DNA of 64,000 bases, taken from Pseudovirgaria hyperparasitica (taxonomy: Eukaryota; Ascomycota; Dothideomycetes; Acrospermales; Acrospermaceae). Both the position numbers and the translations under genes were made by a program. The stretch covers positions 124,001 to 188,000 of the forward strand of contig NW_022985575.1 of the NCBI RefSeq assembly GCF_010093815.1, in the 5' to 3' direction. Numbering within the stretch: the stretch's first letter is position 1; the number at the start of each line of letters is the position of its first letter. The notes beneath the pieces were generated by a model that had not been told where the DNA came from, did not search any database, and was given only the letters and a program-made list of their open reading frames with translations. Below are positions 33,760-44,762 of the stretch, piece by piece.

Positions 33760-35069
33760 TCACAATACTGACAACCCTCCCATAAGCAGCATCGCAACGA
33801 AATACCCTGTACCCACCGACAAATATGTCCACAGGCCACTCGCAACTTCCAAGGCCGCTGCTCCGCCGCCCACACTGGTCTGTACTGGCAGCTCTTCAAC
33901 ACTCGTGTCCACAGGACTTGCACCCTCCGCTGGGCTCTTTACATCGGCGTGAAAGCTTTTTACATAGAACTTGACATTCTCTGCGGCGTAAAAAGTTTCA
34001 CTGCCAAACTGAACAGTACCCAGATACGTGTCCCAAGGCATGAAACCATACCTAGGGAGGAAATGCACTAACGGCGTGACATCACCGTAGAATTGCGTAA
34101 GTGGCGCTGTAGTGACCCATGAGAATACGGTCTGTCCGTTGCCGTTTGTGCCTGCATACAGCGTGCTATCGTTGTCGAGTATCAGCAAGAAATCATTCTC
34201 CGCGATGGACTTACAGGACATCGGCATTACTCACAACTCAGCATTCCCAACCGTCTGCACTATGGGCGTAACTCGCGCCTGATCCATACCTATCGGCTCG
34301 CTGGCCCTGCCAAATCGACCTAGCCACACCATGATCTCATAACGTTGCTTCGCCGGTGTCCTACTTCGGTTTGCGTCGGCATCGCAAAAGAGGTCCATAA
34401 CGACATTGGCTTCGATACCGATGGCATCGAGAGCATCAGCATTAGGAGAAGTAGTTGGGTCGTCGGATAAACCTTCAATGAGGGAAGAGGGCTGTTTGGA
34501 GGTATTAGGCTGCTCGTGAATGCGAGTTGAAGGAGGCCGACCTTCATTGCCCACTCAAGGGATAAATCCAGTTGGGAGAGATTCGCAATCGAGACGGGCA
34601 AGACGTCAGAGTTGAGCTGGATGTGCGGGTATGCATGCACTCGTGGTGGACTCGATTGCCACCTCCATTCTGCGATGAAGGCATTGCTTGTGTTGTCCCT
34701 GGATGGCTACAAGATGTCATCATTAGAAGTGGGTCCGGCGCCTCTTTGACATACATATAGACACGTCCAGCCAGATTCGTCCTATGGAGCTCATCAGAAG
34801 TCATACAGGACTGCATTTGGTCGTCCTTCAGAAAAGACATACTTGGTTCCAGGCATTGCTGTTGACTAACAGCTGATCAGCGTGTAGTATCAAGAGCAAA
34901 GTATGAGATGTAATGAGAACCGTTTCTGGTCATACTCACATGTGTAGTTGCCCTGTACACGCGCGTCATCTTTTCCACATAACTGTTGGGGCTGGTTCTG
35001 GGCGTCTACACGCCCGAGCAGCACGCGACATCCCAACAGATAGCTCCAAACGGCCTTGGTGTACCCCAT
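33760..35069 (-). CDS. GH12 endo-beta-glucanase, secreted, probably GPI-anchored
   Basis: Six exons: 34940-35069, 34843-34865, 34755-34781, 34542-34706, 34235-34491 and 33760-34165, making 335 residues with all phases closing. GH12 enzymes cleave beta-1,4 links in cellulose, xyloglucan or mixed-linkage glucan. Family features in order: signal peptide (to about residue 24), LCGKDDARVQGNYTFNSNAWNQ-type start with Cys pairing, EWRWQ, YPHIQLNS, YEIMVWLGRFG with nucleophile Glu167, LYAGTNGNGQTVFSW, and VQFGSETF with acid/base Glu257. A roughly 25-residue insert (about 116-140) precedes the IEANVVMDLF strand. After the catalytic domain come a Ser/Pro/Glu linker and a hydrophobic C-terminus (YFVAMLLMGGLSVL), fitting a GPI signal. 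The donor of intron 34492-34541 is unusual (GTCGGC) but is the only in-phase choice I found. The gene lies next to UDP-glucose dehydrogenase. Confidence 0.85.
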
Positions 35070-36235
35070 ACTGTGCTTTAGCAGTTGGGGGTTCCACGAA
35101 TATGGAAGAACAGAAAACCTCCGCAGAGATTGGAGAAGAGAGAGGCTTTCTATGAAGGTGGTCAGAGAGTGAGATCGTCACCTCCACCGGGCGTTACCTG
35201 CTTCTGTGGGTGGACGATTGGTGCACCATGATAAGAGACGTAGGTGGTATCTATTATGTTGGACGGCAGACATTTTACCGCCGTCAGCTCTCTGGCTACA
35301 CCGTGTGGTATACAGCACGTTGTGCCCCGTGACTAAGTGCGTAGGGTGAGGGCGAAACGTCTTCGATAAACCCAAAGATAAGCTGTCAAGAAGTCCTAAA
35401 ATTGCGCATGCGAATTGACACTATTGCACTAAGAATATATCTGCTTGATGAGCTGGCACGAAAAACGCGAGAGAGCGAGGATGCAGCACTGAATCTCCAG
35501 CCAATGCTATACCGTAATACAGGTGCACTACGGTACTACGGTGCAAGAAGGTCGCGAAGAGAGACCTCCTGGTAAATTTTCCACGCGGGACGTAGCTACG
35601 TTTGACCTGTAAGAGGGCTTGCTACCGGACTCGGGTCACTCGGGTCCAGTGCGAGGATGAATCGCATTCTCTGCGCTTCCAAGTTTACTTATATTGCATA
35701 GACTCGATATAATGCGGAACGTATTACCGTTGGATCACTGGTAGGGATCGACCAGCTGGGTCGGGAGTGGACCAAGTTGTGAACTCATGCACGACTTTAG
35801 GCCCACACTGGAATAGTGGACAATACATACGGAGGTGTTGTAGGGATAATATGATATACCTGAAATCTTCCAGGTGATGGCGACTGCGAGTAGACAGATT
35901 TTATTAGTGGAGATAATGGACGTGTAGCACTGTTAATGCAAGGATTGGGTATCTACAGGGTTGGAAAATTGTGAATTTCAGGAGCCACAGGGGTGACATC
36001 TACTGTGCAGATATTCATCCCTGTAGGGCGAGAATCACATTTATGCAGGTTGTGCCGAGTCTATCGTCCGAACCCTGGTACCTGGGAACGAGTACTACCT
36101 ATCATATTGTTTGCTCCTTACCCCAAAGATGTCGTGACGCGTTTGCCATGAGATAGAGCAGAACCCCCAAAAGTCAAACTATTACGGAATGAAGCAAACA
36201 ACGATTGAAATGCAGGGAAGGAAATCAGCGGTCTC
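35070..36235. other. Intergenic region upstream of GH12
   Basis: 1.2 kb with the GH12 promoter and the 3' UTR of UDP-glucose dehydrogenase. It is more AT-rich toward 35700-36000. No gene recognised. Confidence 0.4.
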
Positions 36236-38275
36236 CTAGCAGACCTCAAACCCTCGCAACCTAGATCTTTTGCCAACTTTGCCGACGCTCTCTACTCGGA
36301 AACCCATGTCTTCCAGGCCCTGTGCATCAAGAACACCACGTGCATCAAACACCCACCTGGGCATTTTCATGCCACGGCCAACTTCCTCCCACTTGAGGTT
36401 CTCACCAGGATAGCTCTTAAGTGCGCCAGGTGCCTTGTTACATTTGGTGCACTCTATATTACATTGAGGCTGGGAGCGAAATAGGGTCTGCTGCGCATTG
36501 AGGTCCCAGTCCTCCGGTAGGACTTGTACCTGGGCCAGACGGGCCAAAGCAGTGTGCACATAGCTCTCGACGGCTGCTGCAGAGCTGTCAGCCTGCGAGA
36601 GTGGTGGGTACCTGAATTGATCCCAATCCGTAAGTATGAGTACGGCGGAGGAGCCTGTGCACGCCGTATATGGGTCTGCGTGAACATTGATGGGCCCTTC
36701 TGGGGCAATGATGCCGCTTCCAGCTGCACCAAATAAGGCTTGAAGTTCTGTACATATGTCGGCAGGTGTACATCCAGGATCGTAGATAGCAATCTCCGCG
36801 GGTCTTTCCCGAAGTAGATGTTCAATGACCGAGATCGATTGTGATTCTCGAGTATCGGACGTATCTTTTTTGAAAGCATAGCCAAGTATAGCCAGCTTCT
36901 TACCGGTTAACGAACCATTGAGTGACTTGATGACTGTGACACAGGTAAGCTGATGCAGTGCCTCTCATCTTAGCGGGCGTTTACCTCGTTTGACCAAGCG
37001 TTCACATTGCCAAACATTGATATCCACGACAGACTTCCAGTATGCAGCCACCTCTGGCAGGTCAAGTGACTCAGCAAGGTATGACAAGCTTAGGATGTCT
37101 TTCTTGAAACACGATCCACCAAAACCCAAACCTGCGTGGAGGAATTTAGCACCAATGCGGTGATCCATTCCAATGGCACTAGCAATATCCGAGACGTCTG
37201 CCCCTGTCTTCTCGCATATCGCACTGACGGTATTGATGCTGCTAATCCTCTGTGCTAGCATGGCGTTCGCCACGAGCTTGGCAAGCTCTGATGACCAAAG
37301 GTGAACATTAAGGATCGACGCCTCGGGAACCCACGCATTATAGACTAGAGCTAGTCTGGCAGCGGCAGTAAGACCAGACGAGGTGTTACTTGAGCCTATC
37401 AGGACTCTTGATGGGTGTAGTAGGTCAGAGATAGCTGTACCCTCGGCGAGGAACTCCGGATTGGACAGAATCTCAAATGGTACCCCTGGGCGGTGGATAT
37501 CAAGCTTCAAATTTTATTAATGGCATGGTCAGAGGGCGAATTTGGGTTGCTTACAATATCTCTGATGACTTGGGCAGTCCTGCAAGGAACGGTACTCTTC
37601 TCAACAATGATGGCACCGGGTTTGGCTACCACAGCAATGGATCTCATAGCTGATTCAAAGATCGAAATATTGGTTGCTGCCCCAGCCCCCACACCGACCA
37701 ATTTCGTTGGCGTATTGACACTCAGGAAAATGATGTCCGCTTCACCAATTGGTTGTTCGCAGTCCGTAGAAAAGAAGAGATTTGGTGTACGCTCAGGAAA
37801 AGCCACACTTTCCTTGGCACTGCCACGTGCAAGGATTGTGGCATTTGTACCATCTCGCGCAACTCGTACAATGTCGTCCAATCCTGGTTCATGGATTGGT
37901 AAATGCTTAGACTGCCATCTGCTTATTCTTGAACTGTCCCTGTCGACCACGGTAACTTGAATTTGTGGATTGGAAAATGCCAGAACTGCAGCCGTTGGCC
38001 CACCTACATTCATAGTTAGTATTGTCATATGTGAGCTGAACTGTCTACTAACCTACGTATCCAGCACCAACAAAGCATATCTTGGTGACAGGGTCAAAAT
38101 CTGCCGCCCGAGCTCGAATTGGCCCACCAGATTCCGTCGATATTTTGGGTGACGCATTGTCGTCAGAGCCAGAGATCGATGTTGAGCTCGAAGTACGAGA
38201 CAAAGTAGGAGAGATCGAAGGCGACGCAGTCCCTGACTGTGAACAAGGTGTGGATGTACTGGACAAAGCGGACAT
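36236..38275 (-). CDS. UDP-glucose 6-dehydrogenase (UGDH)
   Basis: Four exons: 38053-38275, 37555-38003, 36985-37504 and 36236-36933, total 629 residues with exact phases. It oxidises UDP-glucose to UDP-glucuronate with two NAD. Seen in order: a roughly 60-residue Ser/Thr-rich extension, NAD-binding FVGAGYVGG (about residues 70-78, split by intron 1), the SVNTPTK and EKSTVP strands, [14 protein letters not shown], catalytic Cys356 in [10 protein letters not shown], then the C-terminal UDP-binding domain ([41 protein letters not shown]). A Cys-containing insert ([11 protein letters not shown]) lies within that domain. The first ATG is at 38275; the frame is open upstream but only from a GTG. 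It diverges from the glycosyltransferase at 39997. A GDP-mannose dehydrogenase is less likely, given the fungal UGDH-type length and C-terminus. Confidence 0.9.
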
Positions 38276-39996
38276 TTTGCCAGAATCTGACACAGGACCT
38301 GTAAGTACAATAAGAACAAAGTCCCTGTGATTGAACGATCTAGACAAAGGATATGCTGATTCAATTCCCAGGAGAAAGAAAGATTCGGAGCACTTCTTTA
38401 AATCTTGTAGGAGAATACAGTGCGCGGAGTCACCATTTGGATGAGCGTCTTGAGCGCTGTCACAAGCTATATGCCGCGAGATTGTACAAAGTCGAGCAGT
38501 GGCACCTAGTCTAGGCCACGCTCTATGGCTTTGTGGCAGAGGCGCCCGAGGCGGGATCACAAAGCGCAGAGTGATTCTCGCTTGGGCTGAGATGCTACAG
38601 ACTTACAGTGGCGAAAGCAATAGACTTCCAGTATACGTTGTAAAATGCTAGTCCTAGTGTTCCAATATGCAGTCTAGCGGACAGGGGCACCAAAGCCTCG
38701 CGAGAGCTGTGAGAGCTAATGCCGTTGATAAATCAAGGTATTAAAGCCTTTGAGCCAGGTGAGAGAGATCTGTGCATAGAGAAAGGAATTATATGCGGGC
38801 CAAGAGAGAACGATAAGGGAGTTGTAACATGTGTATTGACGACAAGGAAGGGCCAGAGCCGGTGGGGAAAAGGGAACAGGACAAAAAGTTACTGTTGATC
38901 AGGGTCCCATGCAGTCCGACTAGGTATGAAATGGCACCCTGCAGAAGATCTGCAGTCAATGAATGTCAAGATCGAATCTCGGTGCCGTAAGTAGTCTGAA
39001 CCCGCACACAGACCAGACACGAGAACATTATTCTGCAAGAGCCATTCGGCGTCCATCGCAGCGCCCATGAGGTCGGAAACAAGCCATGCAGCACGATCCC
39101 GAGTCGGAAGACGGTGATACGATGTCCCAGAGACCAATGTCCGTCACTTGAGTACACGGATGGCAGAAAGGCGCCTACTGTGCTCTCGAAGGGCGACAGG
39201 TAGGAAGCTTTGATAGCCTGATGCTCGTTATACGGCATCTAGGTCGGCAGGTCGATTGAGTTGGTACCGAAGCGACGCGTCAGTCGTCTTACTGATTGTA
39301 TTGTAGAGGTCTTTGAAGGTTGTGAATAGACTCGATGAGAGATGATAAGGAGTTGTTGAGATAAATTATAATGGGTCGACAGAAGCTACGTAAGTACTAG
39401 TTCCGATATTCCTGCACTATTCCAATATAGGCAAAGTCTGGATCGAAGCGGTTCTCGGCACGGCCCGCTGAAATATCGCCTATGCGCGTTCACCGTTGCA
39501 AAATCACAATATCACCACCCCTTCAATGATTCACTCTTAGGCGTGCCATGTCGCGTCATCGCCTTTATAGCCATAATAGAGCCACCCATGTTCCCCCTGT
39601 AAACTACCACGTGTGAGTGTTCGTGGAAAGCAAGTATGAAATCCCAGGCTACCGGTTTATCGGTCAATGGCTCGATGCAAGAGGCATCGCAGGTCGCCAC
39701 AATGCCACGCCCTGGGCTGAGCTTAGGCCTATCATTTCATTCGTCCTACCTGAGGAACAGGGTATACTCCCGAAGTGCACAGAAGATACCACGAGAAGCC
39801 TGCATATAGCATCCAGTGGGTTTTGTCGATATGGGGGTTGATATTCCAAGACGTTGCGCAGAAGCTGTGTCTAGGGCCGCCACAACAGCGCTGCAGAGGA
39901 CACTAAAACGACAGAAAAGTTCCGAAAGTCAACAGTGGATAGATCATTGTTGGTACAAAGTCTCGACTTCTCCGACTTCCTCCAACCCGACTGAGA
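38276..39996. promoter_or_regulatory. Divergent promoter region of UGDH and GT2
   Basis: 1.7 kb between two start codons pointing apart. Several short frames occur on both strands (for example minus strand 38889-39238), with no domain or splice support. An in-frame stop at 39940-39942 fixes 39997 as the first methionine of the glycosyltransferase frame. Confidence 0.5.
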
Positions 39997-42591
39997 ATGG
40001 CCCATCGGTCCCCGCCCGTCCACCGAACAAATATGACTTTCAGTGCGCATCAAGACCATGCGATCGCACATGTGGTAACTCGTCAGGATATCTCCAGGCG
40101 ACTTGCAGCACAGTCTTCAAATGAAGATTCTGGACTTGATGCCAATTTGCTCCAAACTCAACTTCGAGCTACAGAAGAAGGCCAAGGGTTGAAAGACATA
40201 GGCGTTCGGCGACATGCAAGTCTGACATCCAACCCTGTCAGCAACAATAGCAGTACACCTGAGCTAGTCTACGGGATCAGAACACCTTCAGATGATGGCA
40301 GTGTGAGTAATGGACCGTTCGATTCCCACGCGATAAATGCTGACGGCTCACGATCAGACATCACATATCCCTGGTGAATTCCATGCTAGCTTAAGGACTG
40401 GTCTGAGACAAGCACTAGATACACAGGATTCGAAACAGCTCCGAGCGTTTCCTAGGATACGTTACCCAAACGATCTCTCCGGGCGTGCCAGTGCCACGCC
40501 TAGCTATGACTCGCTCCAAATCCGTGTGCCCATATCGGCTTCAGAGCACTATGCGTTTCGCACTGTTAGCATCGTTGAGCGATCTGCATCCGCAAGGACG
40601 ACTCCAGATATCACAGAAGTTTACGAGGAATCGGAATCGGACGATAGATACATCCACCGTCATGTCACACGATCTCGAAGCTTCACCTCCCTCCCACGGC
40701 CCGCCCCTGCCCACCTCAGTCGTAGAAGTTCGTTGCCCGGCCTGACACGTAGTGCGAACGATGTATACACTATGTTCACTATCAAGACTCCGAGTCGGAC
40801 GCTTATTCGACCTTGTGTCGGTATACCTTTCTCCAATAAGCACTACCAGCAGGAGTCAGCACACGATGATATCGAAGCTAGTGCAACGGCGAATGCTGTA
40901 GCAGTCGAAAAGCAGGAGGAATATCCTTCTGCTGAAGGGAAGAAGACCACGCCAAACATCTTTCGACGCGCTAGGAATAACTTGATTGCTACGTACGCCC
41001 CTCGAGTGCCACCCCCTTTAATACTACCGAGCGGGCCAACCGACGTAGAGAAAGTCTCATATCTCAAGACGAACCGCCTCTTCTTGTACACGTTTGGATG
41101 TCTTTCTTTTCTCAGCTTGTCAGCTGGTATGTGGTTGTTCGTCGTCTCTTCGATTCCATTCTACTGGTTTGGTCTTATGGTCGTGCTGCTCCAATGCTAT
41201 CTCTTTGTCTCATATGCAGTTTCGATCTGTGGTAAAGATTGGGACTACGAGGCACACAAAAAGACACTAGAAGATCATCCAGTCACTCCAGAGACAGCAC
41301 CGACAGTCGACATTTATCTTCCGTGTTGTAAAGAGCCAATTGAGGTACTCGAAAACACATATAAGCATGTCACAGAGCTCATCTACCCACCCGATAAGCT
41401 GAAAGTGTATGTACTCGATGATGGGGCAGACGAGGCGGTCAAGACCCTAGCAGAGCAGTACGGCTTCACCTATATTCTGAGAGATGATAGACCGCGGCTA
41501 AAGAAAGCTGGGAATTTACGATGGGCTTTTGCTCGGACATCTGGCGACTTCTTCAATATTTATGATGCCGTAAGTAACATGGGATCTTACTAGCACATCA
41601 TTGGACCTCAACTGATATATTCCAGGACTTTTGCCCTCGGCCTGACTTCCTCATGGAGATCATCCCTGAACATATAGCCAATCCACGAGCAGCAATCATC
41701 CAGACACCTCAGTTCTTTCGCATCAAAGACGAGCAGACTTGGGTCGAGCAAGGTGCAGGTGCTGTACAGGAACTCTTCTACCGCGTCATCCAAGTCAATC
41801 GCAACCGCTTCGGTGCATCAATTTGTGTCGGATCCAACGCCGTTTACAGACGCCAAGCCCTCGTTGAAGTCGGCGGTACGGCCGAAATTGGGTTCTCGGA
41901 GGATGTACACACCGGATTCTACGCTTTGACACGCGGATGGCAGGTCAAGTACGTTCCTTTATGCCTGGCCTGTGGTATTTGCCCGGATACGCCGCGTGCA
42001 TTCTTCAGCCAGCAGATGCGATGGTGTATGGGTAGCACGACGCTGCTTACGAACCCAGACTTCTGGACGTCGCCGTTGAGTTTGATGCAGAAGATCTGCT
42101 ATTTGTCAGGTATGATGTACTACAGCGCCATTTCGTTGTCTATCTTCCTGAATCCGCTACCGGGTATCCTCATGATATGGGTACGGCCCGAGTATGTCCG
42201 GTACTACAATCTTGCTTTTGCCGTACCTAGTATTCTGTACTCGCTGCTTGCAATTCGAGTATGGGCAAAGGCATCATACGGACTGAATGTCCAGTTCGTC
42301 ATGATGATTCAGTCCTTTGCATACTTCACCGCTATCAAAGACCGACTATTCGGGAGAGCGTTGGCTTGGGTGCCTAGTGGCGACACCAAGGCTCACAAGA
42401 ATAACAAGTACAGAAATATGCGTATCATGGCGTGGGTGTGGATGTGCAGTGCGAGCGGAGCGCTGATTGCCGGGACGACATATCAAGTGCTGCGTGGCAT
42501 GAAGTGGTATGATTGTTTCCCCGTGTTGTGTTTGACGGCCTTTAACTTCTTTCTGGCGCATCGTTTTCTGCTTTGTCATGGAAAGCTGTGA
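39997..42591 (+). CDS. Cellulose-synthase-like family 2 glycosyltransferase, polytopic membrane protein
   Basis: Three exons: 39997-40302, 40358-41569 and 41626-42591, giving 827 residues; all phases are zero and close. About 300 residues of Ser/Arg-rich cytosolic N-terminus come first, then two membrane spans (LFLYTFGCLSFLSLSAGMWL onward), the GT-A catalytic domain and at least four C-terminal spans. The processive-synthase signature is complete: Asp-Asp-Gly (456-458), KKAGNLRWA, DAD (505-507, spanning intron 2), the acceptor-site SEDVHTG (Asp599) and QQMRW (635-639). This matches bacterial BcsA, plant CesA and fungal CelA/Tft1-type mixed-linkage glucan synthases, and more distantly hyaluronan-type synthases. 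It should polymerise a UDP-sugar and extrude the chain through the plasma membrane. The product is not determined by sequence alone. Confidence 0.9.
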
Positions 42592-43118
42592 ATATGAGGG
42601 CAGATTTGGGTGGATGGTAAGCATGGTACTGGGTTCGTAGGTGTATGTGGAGAAGTAGGTTTAGTAGGAGTGAGGTGGCTTAATGTGATAGAGGGTGATT
42701 TGTTCTGGGAGGATCATGCGCAATACGAATCGCTTTTAGCCGTTACATGACGTCGGCTATTGATTCCATACGTATACATGTGTACAGACAAAAAAAGTCA
42801 TCCATGAATATGTGAATCGTAATAATACAGTATATACCGGTCTTCCGTGTTAGTATATAGTAGTACTTACTCGCTATTATAGACTATAGAGAATATAAAA
42901 TATAGAAGATAGAAGTATAAGAGAGTATTATACTACCGAACTACCTATAATAGACTATTATATAATATATAATAATACTATACTATTGTTTAGGTATAGA
43001 CTAGTAGACTCGTATAAATTTACGAGTAGAATATAGTAACTTAAGTAGAATTATATGTAAAAAATTAGTAGTAAAAGTAGTTATATTAAATACTAATCTA
43101 TACTATCTAAGATATATA
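42592..43118. other. Transition into AT-rich repeat DNA
   Basis: The glycosyltransferase 3' UTR, then from about 42840 DNA dominated by TATA, CTATAG and TAATA words. It marks the border between gene-bearing and RIP-affected DNA. No coding potential is seen. Confidence 0.6.
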
Positions 43119-44762
43119 CTTATAATAATAATAATATTATATAACTAGGTAGAGTAGTACTCTATAGGCCTATGCCTCCTCTAGTCTAAGCTACTATGTA
43201 AGAAGAAACCCCATAGAGAAAAACTTCCTTATATCTATAACTACATCTCGTTAAGCCTCTATTTCGTCTTAAGTATATAGCTATAGGGTACGCCTATTAG
43301 CCTATAGCCTATATTACCGTTATTTTACCCTTAGGTAGCACGTATAGGTGCGGAGGTTATTAGTTAAGGGCTACCCTTAACTAATAATCGGGGTTCTCCC
43401 GGGGTTCTTCTGGTATATATCGGGTTACTACCGGCGTATGCCGGGTCTCTTCCGGTATATATTTCCGGGTCCACTAGAATTAGAGGAGTGGTAGATATAT
43501 AATTATCTACCGGGCGACGTCCTTTAGGAACTTATTAAGCTATCGTACGATATCGGAGGTTCTTATCGTATAGATAAGCTTCTACCTTTACGTGTGAAGA
43601 TCGGGGCATATTACGAGATAGTAGCGTATTATGCCTCTCCGGCCACACGCCTTATACTATAGAGACACGTCGGGGACGCCTCTCTTATAGAGGTAGTATA
43701 GAAGTCCTATAGCGCCCGTTCGGGCTTAGAGGAGTATAGATGCCTAGGCCTTTATAAGCCCTTTATATATCCATTTACTTAGCTCCTTCTATAGTCCTTA
43801 GATCCACTCTAGGTACCTATCCTACTAGAAGGCCCACTAGGCCCGGAGTGTCTCTTTCTACTTATCTTAGATCCACGACCGTATACTTCGTCCGAGCTCT
43901 CGAAGGCTCTATTAGTCTAGAAGGGTATCTAGGTTATCCTTAATCTCTTATACTACTTAGTTCGAGTCTATTTCTATCGGGCACTTATACTATAGTCGAG
44001 TCCGGCCTATATATAAGAGTACTTAGTAGTATACGCTAACTCGCGCGCGTAGCGCGGCGAAGGTATATTCTACTTTTCCTACACGTTCCTATGCTTATTA
44101 TTTAGTAAAGTATACCACTCTCTATATCTAGTAGAAGTTATATATGCTTATAACGTCTGTCTCGCGTCGTAGTAGCACCGTGTTAGTAGCTTTATATACG
44201 CCTAATATAAGACGGAGTATACGGTTCTATATAGATTCGAGCTTTATTCGCCTAGTCTATATAAGGGCCGTATACTAGCACTCGTATCCGTACATGAAGG
44301 CGGGTCGTGCTATAGATATATATAGTTAGCGTGCCTTATCCCGGGCGGTTCCCTATATAGAGGCTGTAATCCGTCGTATAGCGGCTTCTACCTAGAGGGC
44401 CCTAGAAACGGCGTATGCTACCTATAGTCCCCATTTAAGCTTATTATCGATCATGACGCCGAGTGCGCGTATACTTTATATCGGCGGTTCGTTAAAGGCG
44501 TCTATTCTAGGGCGTCGCTCGCCTTCCCTAGTAGCCCATTTCCCACGGCGGTTAATAAAGTACATGAGTTAGTACTTTTCGGGGGCGAACTTTACTCCGT
44601 GGCGCTTTACCCATTAGACGCATCTCCCGTGGTCTTATTTAAGTTATCTATATGTTTGGCTAGTGTTATTATCGATGGCTAGAAGGTATATATCGTCTGC
44701 GTACCCTACTACCTCTATGTGTTACATTCCCTAGAGGAGGTCTACAGTGAAGAAGAGGCCTC
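43119..44762 (-). mobile_element. 5'-truncated non-LTR retrotransposon, copy A (inverted)
   Basis: Read on the minus strand this is the last 1.6 kb of the same element as the two long copies at 49235 and 55899. It contains the reverse transcriptase active-site box read as Tyr-Ala-Asp-Asp (44692-44703), the RNase H-like region, the terminal hairpin (43357-43387) and an (ATT)n tail at its 3' end (about 43119-43140). Homology to the other copies stops at about 44762, inside the reverse transcriptase region, as expected for incomplete reverse transcription. It is less mutated than the other copies (more CpA and CpG retained), but many stops remain. Confidence 0.8.
43357..43387. repeat. Terminal hairpin of LINE copy A
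   Basis: Perfect 14-bp arms TTATTAGTTAAGGG and its complement around a 3-nt loop. Confidence 0.9.

Noticed and set aside
38276-38560. N-terminal extension of UGDH
   Set aside because: The open frame continues upstream but begins with GTG and has no ATG; the core family similarity starts well downstream.
38889-39238. Short frames between UGDH and GT2
   Set aside because: Two overlapping frames of under 95 codons without domains, homology signs or splice support.
40303-40357. Alternative start of the glycosyltransferase at an ATG at 40337
   Set aside because: That ATG lies inside a canonical GTGAGT...CAG intron; splicing joins the upstream frame from 39997 in phase.
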